From: a virus
DNA length: 64,000 bases
Virus record (IMG/VR): IMGVR_UViG_3300023179_000009
Coordinates: 1-64,000 of that record
Direction: 5' to 3' (one strand)
The position numbers and the translations under genes are program-made. Positions 58,278 through 64,000 of this stretch are shown here, piece by piece; the first letter of the stretch is position 1; each line of letters opens with the position of its first letter. The notes under the pieces are model-generated. The model saw only the letters and a list, made by a program, of their open reading frames with translations. It had not been told where the DNA came from and searched no databases.

Positions 58278-59237
58278 ATGAATAAATTAAGTTACTCAAA
58301 GTTATTTTTATTTTTGTTTCCTTTAATATTGGGCTGTCAGGGTGGAGTAAACGAAAAAATTCAAAATTGTGGTCTTCCTTTTGATATGCAAGAAAATAAT
58401 ATAGCTGCTTTGTTTACAATGACCAATGAAAGCGGGAGGATGGAAAATTTAAAAATGATGGAAAGTATATTTGAAGATGGATCTTTAGGATTTAAAGTTG
58501 AATCTCACCACAACAAGCCATCCAAATACATTTATGACAAATTAAATGAATTATCTAAACAAGTTGGAGAATATGGAACTTTGTTGGTTTATTTGAATAG
58601 TCACGGAGGAGGAAGCGGCAGCAGATTTGGGATGACATCAAGTGATGGATCTTTTAAGTTCAGCAAAGCATTAAATTCAATAGCACAAGCCAATAAAGTT
58701 AAAAGACTTATAGTGTTAATAGACACTTGCCACGCATCTGGAGGAATACAAGAAGGATTTCAAGGAAAAGAAAAAAAAATAGAAAATTTAAAAACAAGAC
58801 TCCCCGAACTGCCCGATTATTATCCAAAGGAGGAGGGTGATTATTTGTCTAGTTTTTTTACAACTAAGAAAATTGGAGATGATTATTTTTTTGTTGATTA
58901 TGGCTCTAAGAGCGGTGCCTATAGTGAGTCTTTAATAATTGCTTCTTCAAGTGCGGAAGATCTTTCTATGAGGGGTGCTTTTGCATCTAGATTGAAAAAA
59001 ACTTTTGAAAAAATAAAAAATAATAAAGAAATATCTATTGCGGAATTTCTCAAAGAATTTGCAAATTTACACGGAAACACGAACCAAAAACCTCATTATA
59101 AAGTTATACCATTTGAGTCTATGTTAGAAGAGCCATTGTTTAAAAATCCACTTTTGAGAGAAATACCAATTATTGATAGGCAACATCCAGATTTGAAAAT
59201 ACCAAGAGGATTCATACCATCGCCTGAAGAGGATTGA
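58278..59237 (+). CDS. Caspase-like (C14) cysteine protease lipoprotein
   Basis: A 319-residue protein starting MNKLSYSKLFLFLFPLILGC, a lipoprotein signal with lipobox cysteine at 20; GGAG is upstream. The mature part has the caspase-fold dyad: a hydrophobic strand then LVYLNSHGGGSGSRFG (His near 109), and LIVLIDTCHASGGIQ (Cys near 151), spaced about 40 residues as in C14 and related clan CD peptidases. A segment IIASSSAEDLSMRGAFASRL resembles the region after the catalytic Cys in bacterial members. It would be tethered to the outer leaflet of the inner or outer membrane. Phage-borne lipoprotein caspases are unusual. Confidence 0.8.
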   Translation: MNKLSYSKLFLFLFPLILGCQGGVNEKIQNCGLPFDMQENNIAALFTMTNESGRMENLKMMESIFEDGSLGFKVESHHNKPSKYIYDKLNELSKQVGEYGTLLVYLNSHGGGSGSRFGMTSSDGSFKFSKALNSIAQANKVKRLIVLIDTCHASGGIQEGFQGKEKKIENLKTRLPELPDYYPKEEGDYLSSFFTTKKIGDDYFFVDYGSKSGAYSESLIIASSSAEDLSMRGAFASRLKKTFEKIKNNKEISIAEFLKEFANLHGNTNQKPHYKVIPFESMLEEPLFKNPLLREIPIIDRQHPDLKIPRGFIPSPEED

Positions 59238-59238
59238 T

Positions 59239-59430
59239 TTGGAACCATATTTTATATTTAATGAAAAATTAAAAAGTATTGATGTTGTGTTTGAAAAAGG
59301 AGAATTTCAAACACAAAAAATCAATGAAAAAATTGAAATTTTTAAATGCAATTCTAGCGATAAATTAGTTGGTTGCCGAATCTATATTGCTGGAGAATTT
59401 ATCAAAATAACCCCTGATGATTTCAAATAA
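59239..59430 (+). CDS. Small hypothetical protein downstream of the caspase gene
   Basis: A 63-residue protein from TTG 59239, 1 base after the caspase stop, with AGAGGA about 6 bases upstream. It is beta-rich (YFIFNEKLKSIDVVFEKGEF, KLVGCRIYIAGEFIKI), somewhat like DUF2283-type small proteins. It could be a cytoplasmic partner, but the link to the protease rests on spacing only. Confidence 0.5.
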   Translation: MEPYFIFNEKLKSIDVVFEKGEFQTQKINEKIEIFKCNSSDKLVGCRIYIAGEFIKITPDDFK

Positions 59431-59477
59431 TTGACTTTAATCGTAAAAATAATTAATTTACAATTAAAAGGAAAAAT

Positions 59478-60155
59478 ATGTGGGGCTATTACGGAAGTAA
59501 ATCAAAAGTTGCAAACAAATACCCAAAACCAATTTATGATAAAATCATAGAGCCCTTCGCAGGAACGGCTCAATATTCTTTACTATATTGGGAAAAAGAA
59601 GTTCATCTTATTGAAAAATATGAGGTGATAGTTAACTTGTGGAAATGGCTTCAAAATTGTACGCCAAACGATATATTGGGAATACGTCGTTTAAAATTTG
59701 GAGAAAGTACAGATGACTTTCAATGGGATTGTCAAGAGCAAAAAGATTTGGTTGGTTTTATAATTACTGGTGCCCCTTGTGTCCCAAAAAAAACAGCATC
59801 TAAGTGGAAAACAGTTATCAGGCCCAACACACAGAATTATAAACTAAAAAATATTGCAAACAATTTAAATAAAATTCGCCATTGGAAAATACAACTTGGG
59901 AATTACGATGAAATTAAAAATCAAAAAGCAACTTGGTTTGTAGACCCACCGTATATTGTTGCTGGCAAATACTACAAACACAGTTCCAAAAATATAGATT
60001 ATAAAGAGTTATCAACTTGGTGCGAATCAAGGATTGGTCAAGTCATCGTTTGCGAAGGAGAGGGTGCCGATTGGTTGCCCTTTGATAAGTTAACCGATTC
60101 TATGGGTAATAAAAAAATGTATAAAGAATTAATTTGGACAAAAAATGATAAATAA
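59478..60155 (+). CDS. DNA N6-adenine methyltransferase (D12 class)
   Basis: A 225-residue Dam-like enzyme with AAAGGA upstream. WGYYGSKSKVANKYPKP is the N-terminal motif, YDKIIEPFAGTAQYSLLYWE is motif I for SAM, and TWFVDPPYIVAGKYY is the DPPY catalytic motif IV near residue 156. It should methylate adenine in phage DNA, probably as protection against restriction. The target sequence cannot be read from the protein. Confidence 0.92.
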   Translation: MWGYYGSKSKVANKYPKPIYDKIIEPFAGTAQYSLLYWEKEVHLIEKYEVIVNLWKWLQNCTPNDILGIRRLKFGESTDDFQWDCQEQKDLVGFIITGAPCVPKKTASKWKTVIRPNTQNYKLKNIANNLNKIRHWKIQLGNYDEIKNQKATWFVDPPYIVAGKYYKHSSKNIDYKELSTWCESRIGQVIVCEGEGADWLPFDKLTDSMGNKKMYKELIWTKNDK

Positions 60156-60158
60156 TTT

Positions 60159-60710
60159 ATGAGATTTAAAGAATTTTTATTTTTAGAGGCTGGGGGCGAC
60201 TCGGGTTCCGATTGGTTTTACGGCAACAGCACGTATCCATCAGACGCTTTTGATTGGCCTGATCAGTGGCCTTACCCAGCAGATTTTTTGTTTTTACAAA
60301 GTCGATGGAAAAAAGAAAGAGACATATGGGGTAGAAAGTTTCATGGATTAGATCCCCAATCAACAATAGACAATAAATTTACATCTGTCGAGTCTATCAC
60401 CATGCCCGATGAAAAAAAATGGGTTCACAAAAACAAAGAAAGAAAAAATTTAAAAATAAACAAAAATGCTGATTTGCAGCTTGTTGGAGTTGGGAAAAAT
60501 TCCAAAGTAGACGCCGTTTTATGGAAATCAAATAATCTTTTAGATAAAACCGATGAATTGAATAAAATATTTGGTAAGTTTTCTCCTAGTTTTGGCAATC
60601 TAGCCAGCAATTTTGATAAACCTTGGAGTCCATACTCTGGCGATGTAAAAATGAAAAAAACTAAGCAAAAAAAATGGGGTAAAAATCAAAATAATTTTCC
60701 ACAAAAATAA
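60159..60710 (+). CDS. Putative capsid-targeted internal protein
   Basis: A 183-residue protein starting MRFKEFLFLEAGGDSG, 3 bases after the methylase stop. The leader follows the capsid-targeting form, with a predicted cleavage after Glu10 giving an AGG start, much like T4 internal proteins (cleaved at E|A). The mature part has aromatic residues (DAFDWPDQWPYPADFLFLQS) and a Lys/Asn/Ser-rich end (KMKKTKQKKWGKNQNNF), suited to DNA binding inside the head. Confidence 0.62.
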   Translation: MRFKEFLFLEAGGDSGSDWFYGNSTYPSDAFDWPDQWPYPADFLFLQSRWKKERDIWGRKFHGLDPQSTIDNKFTSVESITMPDEKKWVHKNKERKNLKINKNADLQLVGVGKNSKVDAVLWKSNNLLDKTDELNKIFGKFSPSFGNLASNFDKPWSPYSGDVKMKKTKQKKWGKNQNNFPQK

Positions 60711-60745
60711 TTTGCCAAAAAACAAAATTATTATATAATTAATTT

Positions 60746-61243
60746 ATGTCACAAGCAAAATATTTTGAAGCCCCCGATGTCAAGCAAATAGCGGATGATT
60801 TAATACAAAAATATCATCAACATTTGATTGACTATGATATAAAAATTAGATACATTTTTACAGATAAGACTCCTAATAGTGGGGGCAAAGAAGTCTGGGG
60901 ATCTTGTAGAAAAATATCCGGGATCAATGCCTACTTAGAAAGCGAAGATTCCGAGTGCGAACCATTTTTTGTCATAACAATTAGTAAAGATATTTGGGAT
61001 GTTTTACCGCAAGATAAAAAAATTGCTTTGGTAGATCACGAACTTTGTCATGCGGTAGTTGAGTTAAAAAAATCAAAGAAAAAAGAAAATGAAGAAGAAG
61101 AAATGAACCCAGATTTTAAAATAGGGGTGAAACCACACGATCTTGAAGAATTTTCTTGCATAGTAAGAAGACATGGTCTTTGGAGAGACGACATAAAAGA
61201 CTTTGTAGAATCAGCATTAAAATCAAAAAATAAAGAAAGTTGA
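60746..61243 (+). CDS. Putative phage metallopeptidase
   Basis: A 165-residue protein. ALVDHELCHAVVELKKSK near residue 96 is an HExxH zinc site, and HDLEEFSCIVRRHGLWRDDI gives a possible third ligand. This is the pattern of the small PhageMetallopep family, common in phages, cytoplasmic and of unknown substrate. No signal peptide, in contrast to the secreted zinc peptidase at 23708. Confidence 0.85.
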   Translation: MSQAKYFEAPDVKQIADDLIQKYHQHLIDYDIKIRYIFTDKTPNSGGKEVWGSCRKISGINAYLESEDSECEPFFVITISKDIWDVLPQDKKIALVDHELCHAVVELKKSKKKENEEEEMNPDFKIGVKPHDLEEFSCIVRRHGLWRDDIKDFVESALKSKNKES

Positions 61244-61251
61244 GAATTAAA

Positions 61252-61518
61252 ATGAGTATAATTTTACCAGAGGACGATAATCAAAAAAGCGACAGCCAGT
61301 CTGAGGAGTTGAATTACAACGCCACCGAGGACGATGAGGAAAAGTTTTTCTTAATGTATCATATGAATTTTCAACCAAGTGAAGTTGATAAACTATCAAA
61401 TGATTATAGAAAATGGATTATAGCTAGATTTGTTGCTCAAAAGAATCTAGAGAGAGAAGCCATGGAAAGACATCGAATTATGTCTCAAATTGCTCCAAAT
61501 ATAAAAATGGGTTCATGA
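61252..61518 (+). CDS. Free-standing paralogue of the baseplate frameshift module
   Basis: An 88-residue protein starting MSIILPEDDNQ. After an acidic N-terminus, EEKFFLMYHMNFQPSEVDKL and RKWIIARFVAQKNLEREAME align with the 40024 product (EELFFFQYHMHMSKQD; RKWLIQRFIEQKKKENEAIE). This makes it a paralogue produced without frameshifting. A role in baseplate or tail assembly is inferred. Confidence 0.65.
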   Translation: MSIILPEDDNQKSDSQSEELNYNATEDDEEKFFLMYHMNFQPSEVDKLSNDYRKWIIARFVAQKNLEREAMERHRIMSQIAPNIKMGS

Positions 61519-61523
61519 AATGA

Positions 61524-61823
61524 ATGATTAAGATTTTTAAATATTTATTTAAAATTATTTTTGACAAAAAAACAATTAAACAAGAAAAGATAATTAAAAA
61601 AGTGAGTAATGAATCTATAAGAAATCGAATAAAAACACAGGGTTGGAAAATTTTAGAAATACCAATAAAAACAAAAAATAAAAAAACCCTGCAAACCGAA
61701 ATATCAAAATACAAAATAATAGCCTCTAAAGGAGAAAAATCTTTTGAGGTTAGCGGTAAAAATATAGATGATGCACTCAAAAATATAGGTTGCTTACTTG
61801 GTGTGATATCTAAAGAAAACTAA
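61524..61823 (+). CDS. Hypothetical basic protein
   Basis: A 99-residue protein with a basic, hydrophobic N-terminus (MIKIFKYLFKIIFDKKTIKQ), possibly membrane-binding, and a beta-alpha C-terminal domain (YKIIASKGEKSFEVSGKNID, DALKNIGCLLGVIS). Its stop overlaps the start of the methionine aminopeptidase gene. Family unknown. Confidence 0.5.
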   Translation: MIKIFKYLFKIIFDKKTIKQEKIIKKVSNESIRNRIKTQGWKILEIPIKTKNKKTLQTEISKYKIIASKGEKSFEVSGKNIDDALKNIGCLLGVISKEN

Positions 61824-62575
61824 TGAGCATAATATTAAAAAACAATCATCAAATTAATCAAATTAGAAAGTCCTGTAGGTTGGCAGCGGAGGCTCTAAGG
61901 TATGCTGAGCAGTTCGCTGTGTCTGGTAATTCTACAGAACTAATAAATTCTGAGGTCGAGAAATTCTTATATAAAAACAATGCAACGCCTGCACCTCTTA
62001 ATTATAATGGTTTCCCAAAATCAACATGTATTTCAATAAATGAAACAATTTGTCATGGCATACCTAAAGAAAGTGATATTTTAAAAGAAGGAGATATAGT
62101 AAAAATAGACATAGCCGTGATTCTTGATAATTATTTTGGAGATGTTTGCGGCACATTTAAAATTGGAGAAGTTTCGGAAGAGTGTCGCAATCTAGTAGAC
62201 GTTACTAAAAATTGTTTAGAAATAGGAATATCACAAGTTAGACCAAATAATGAATTTGGAATGATAGGAAGAGAAATATCAAAATATGCAAAAAATTTAG
62301 GATATGGAGTAGTTTATCAATTTGTTGGTCATGGCGTTGGCTTAAAATTTCACGAAGAGCCTATGGTTTGCCATGACGATCAAAAGTATGATCAAACCAA
62401 AATGAAGCCCGGAATGATTTTCACCATAGAGCCTATGATTTGCTTGGGAGACCCAAGGGCAGTCATAAGCGAAGAAGATAAGTGGACAGCCAAAACAATA
62501 GATGGAAAACTGTCTGCACAATTTGAACATACAGTTCTTGTGACAGATGCTGGTGTTGAGATTTTGACAAGGTAA
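61823..62575 (+). CDS. map: Methionine aminopeptidase, type I
   Basis: A 250-residue enzyme without N-terminal extension. Metal ligands are in place: KIDIAVILDNYFGDVCGTF (two Asp, near 95 and 106), FVGHGVGLKFHEEP (His near 172, substrate His), MIFTIEPMICLG (Glu near 205) and SAQFEHTVLVTDAG (Glu near 236). It removes the first Met from proteins. Phages rarely carry it; it may speed up processing of abundant virion proteins or Ntn-type enzymes such as the amidotransferase, whose Cys2 must be exposed. Confidence 0.95.
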   Translation: MSIILKNNHQINQIRKSCRLAAEALRYAEQFAVSGNSTELINSEVEKFLYKNNATPAPLNYNGFPKSTCISINETICHGIPKESDILKEGDIVKIDIAVILDNYFGDVCGTFKIGEVSEECRNLVDVTKNCLEIGISQVRPNNEFGMIGREISKYAKNLGYGVVYQFVGHGVGLKFHEEPMVCHDDQKYDQTKMKPGMIFTIEPMICLGDPRAVISEEDKWTAKTIDGKLSAQFEHTVLVTDAGVEILTR

Positions 62576-62579
62576 ACAA

Positions 62580-63152
62580 ATGATTTTGCTAATGTTTTCT
62601 GGTGGGCTTGACTCCACTGGTGTTTTTTGGAAATTAATTCAAGAAAAGGAAAAACTACACGTTCATCATCTCTACCTGTCCAATAAAGAAAATAGAGCAG
62701 AAGCTGAGGCGGTTGCTGTAAAAAATATTTTAGAATACATGAAAAAAATAAGAGAGTTCTCATATACCGAAAGTTATCACGAGTATCCCTCTTACAATGG
62801 CAACTTTATGTGGGATAGCGATATTTATAATTTTGTTGCTGGTACAATATGCCTCTCTGCAAAAAATATAAAAGAAGTGGCTGTGGGGAGGACAAAATCC
62901 GATAGTGGTTTTGAGAGAAGGGCCGAAAGAGGTAACAAAATACTAAATATTTTAGCACCAAATGTCAAAAAAATATATCCGGTCGGAGAGATGACCAAAA
63001 AAGAAATTTATGAAATGTTACCAGAGGATCTAAGACTTTTAACTTGGAGTTGTAGAAAGCCAATTTATAAAAATGACAATATTGAAATGTGCAAAAAATG
63101 CAAAACTTGTTTTGAAATTTTGAACATGAATAAAGGAAAAAATGGAATATAA
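62580..63152 (+). CDS. QueC-like PP-loop ATP pyrophosphatase
   Basis: A 190-residue protein. MILLMFSGGLDSTGVFWKLI is the SGGxDS ATP-binding loop. A late Cys cluster (WSCRKPIYK and CKKCKTCFE) matches the zinc site of 7-cyano-7-deazaguanine synthase (QueC), but the QueC core in between is divergent. Possible roles are deazaguanine synthesis for DNA or tRNA modification, or an amidation/thiolation reaction with another partner. It is translationally close to map (4 bases) and overlaps the next gene by 11. Confidence 0.7.
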   Translation: MILLMFSGGLDSTGVFWKLIQEKEKLHVHHLYLSNKENRAEAEAVAVKNILEYMKKIREFSYTESYHEYPSYNGNFMWDSDIYNFVAGTICLSAKNIKEVAVGRTKSDSGFERRAERGNKILNILAPNVKKIYPVGEMTKKEIYEMLPEDLRLLTWSCRKPIYKNDNIEMCKKCKTCFEILNMNKGKNGI

Positions 63153-63843
63153 AGAAATATTCAGACATAGGGGTGAGTCTTATGATCTAGCAATGAAAAA
63201 ATATCCTGATGCTAGAAAAAAAGAATTTGAACAACTATTTTACAAAATTCCTCTAAAAAAAAATGAAACAATATTAGACGTTCCTGCTTTGGGTGGTTAT
63301 TTAAAAAAATATTGTTTACCTGATACGAATGTACTTTTTTTAGATTTTTCTCAATCAATAAATGGCGTAGATGTTGTTTCCCCATATGAAAAATGGGACA
63401 TAGAGCCAGTTGACAGATTGGTGTGTTTAGCTGCTATGCATCATATTGAAAATTTAAATTCTTTTTTACATAACTTGTCTTTACATGTTAAGAAAAATGG
63501 ATTTATTCATATTGCTGATGTTTCTGTGGATAGCAAAATATCAAAATTTTTAGATGATTTTGTTGGACCAAACACCTCAACAGGCGAACACAAGGGTCAT
63601 TATTACGATTGGAAAAAAATAGATTTTCCTAAAAGTTTAAAAGTTATTGATATAGAAGAGCGACATTGTCCTTGGGTCTTTCAATCCGAGTCTGAGATGG
63701 TCGAATATTGCAAATTGTTATTTGATTTAAAATCCGTGAGTCACAGTGAGGTTCTATCTGCTTTAAGCCAATATGTTGGAATTGAAAATAATAACAATAT
63801 TCAAATAAAATGGCATTTGACTTATGTTGATCTAATTAATTAA
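63142..63843 (+). CDS. Class I SAM-dependent methyltransferase
   Basis: A 233-residue protein. NETILDVPALGGYLKKYCLP is a divergent motif I (DVPALGG), VLFLDFSQSINGVDVV gives the motif II acid, and DRLVCLAAMHHIENLNSFLH is the post-motif. The pattern resembles small-molecule O-methyltransferases. It overlaps the QueC-like gene, so the two may belong to one pathway. Confidence 0.8.
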   Translation: MEYKEIFRHRGESYDLAMKKYPDARKKEFEQLFYKIPLKKNETILDVPALGGYLKKYCLPDTNVLFLDFSQSINGVDVVSPYEKWDIEPVDRLVCLAAMHHIENLNSFLHNLSLHVKKNGFIHIADVSVDSKISKFLDDFVGPNTSTGEHKGHYYDWKKIDFPKSLKVIDIEERHCPWVFQSESEMVEYCKLLFDLKSVSHSEVLSALSQYVGIENNNNIQIKWHLTYVDLIN

Positions 63844-63885
63844 AAATGTTTAACAACAATACATAAATTTAAACATTTTTAATTA
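63837..63885 (+). terminator. AT-rich inverted repeat, likely bidirectional terminator
   Basis: TAATTAAAAATGTTTAA (63837-63853) and TTAAACATTTTTAATTA (63869-63885) are perfect complements over 17 bp with a 15-base loop and a T5 run in the second arm. It begins within the last codons of the methyltransferase gene and ends next to the AGGAG ribosome site of the next gene. Confidence 0.7.
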
Positions 63886-63895
63886 AGGAGAATTT

Positions 63896-64000
63896 ATGGG
63901 CTTATATATTGTAGCCAATGTAGACGGTCATGTTATTAGTTCTACAAACGGAACAAACTGGACTGCTCCATTTGATACGGGAATTGAAATTAGAAAAGTT
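63896..64000 (+). CDS. Partial gene, fibre- or adhesin-type protein (3' end outside window)
   Basis: The first 35 residues are visible, with AAGGAG 6 bases upstream of the ATG. GLYIVANVDGHVISSTNGTN followed by WTAPFD resembles a BNR/Asp-box repeat (S-x-[DN]-G-x-x-W) of beta-propeller proteins, which occur in phage tail fibres and surface-binding proteins. The identification rests on one short repeat. Confidence 0.6.
   Translation, partial: MGLYIVANVDGHVISSTNGTNWTAPFDTGIEIRKV

Noticed and set aside
57772-58281. Rightward 169-residue Pro/Gly/Lys-rich frame over the 42-bp repeats
   Set aside because: Repeats keep both strands open. The leftward frame has a capsid-targeting leader (MLDFKQFLILNE) and correct operon direction; the rightward one starts inside gp47 and has no ribosome site.
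1-64000. tRNA genes, CRISPR arrays, integrase, lysogeny module
   Set aside because: Gaps between genes are all shorter than about 170 bases and show no cloverleaf or spaced repeats; no integrase or repressor-integrase pair is present. The HTH gene at 691 alone does not show lysogeny.

Overview
The window is part of the genome of a tailed, contractile phage of the T4 superfamily that infects a bacterium with two membranes. The DNA is AT-rich and densely packed, with genes on both strands. Recognisable T4-type parts are a sheath stabiliser (gp15-like), the tail sheath (gp18-like), four tandem tail-tube paralogues (gp19-like), a gp26-like baseplate protein, gp46/gp47 recombination nucleases, a gp55-like late sigma factor and class I ribonucleotide reductase (NrdA with an intein, and NrdB). 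No tRNA, rRNA, CRISPR array or integrase is visible, and no stretch of more than 300 bases lacks a gene. The host is unknown. Lipoprotein and Sec signal peptides point to a Gram-negative-type envelope, and one secreted protein (1668-2477) carries a sequence signature I associate with Planctomycetes.

Layout. 1-2.7 kb: end of a repeat-bearing, probably structural protein, an HTH protein, a small virion-type protein and a secreted protein. 2.8-16.7 kb: a rightward sugar-transfer cluster (TPR-GT9, GT-A, a 1705-residue multi-domain glycosyltransferase, GT25, GT4, a sulfotransferase-like protein and a methyltransferase-GT61 fusion). 16.7-28.1 kb: Nudix hydrolase, neck-type proteins, a giant 1242-residue putative internal virion protein, a leftward block of secreted proteins (zinc peptidase lipoprotein, CAP-domain lipoprotein, 26-residue membrane peptide), a TnpB insertion and an Arr-like ADP-ribosyltransferase. 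28.2-34.4 kb: sheath and tube genes on the plus strand. 34.4-38.8 kb: late sigma factor and a leftward block of small paralogous proteins. 38.9-41.5 kb: baseplate gene with a likely programmed -1 frameshift. 41.5-46.7 kb: a second glycosyltransferase cluster. 46.7-57.8 kb: leftward nucleotide-metabolism and recombination block (PD-(D/E)XK nuclease, glutamine amidotransferase, trypsin-like protease, NTP pyrophosphohydrolase, NrdA/NrdB, gp46/gp47). 57.9-64 kb: Gly/Pro-rich virion protein, caspase-like lipoprotein, adenine methylase, phage metallopeptidase, methionine aminopeptidase, QueC-like PP-loop enzyme and a methyltransferase.

How it fits together. Several leftward genes have textbook host sigma70 promoters (TTGACA/TATAAT type), while many rightward structural genes have only a TATA-like box and no -35. 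That agrees with early host transcription followed by late transcription by the gp55-like sigma factor.

The two most interesting systems are these. First, at least six otherwise unrelated proteins begin with a short T4-type capsid-targeting propeptide (aromatic/acidic motif ending in LNE or a similar prohead-protease site). One is an Arr-type ADP-ribosyltransferase and another the 1242-residue protein, so the capsid is probably loaded with a cargo of injected proteins. Second, the phage encodes a set of exported proteases and related proteins (caspase-like lipoprotein, S1 serine protease, HExxH lipoprotein, CAP lipoprotein), which suggests active remodelling of the host envelope. The large glycosyltransferase repertoire could decorate virions or host surface glycans.
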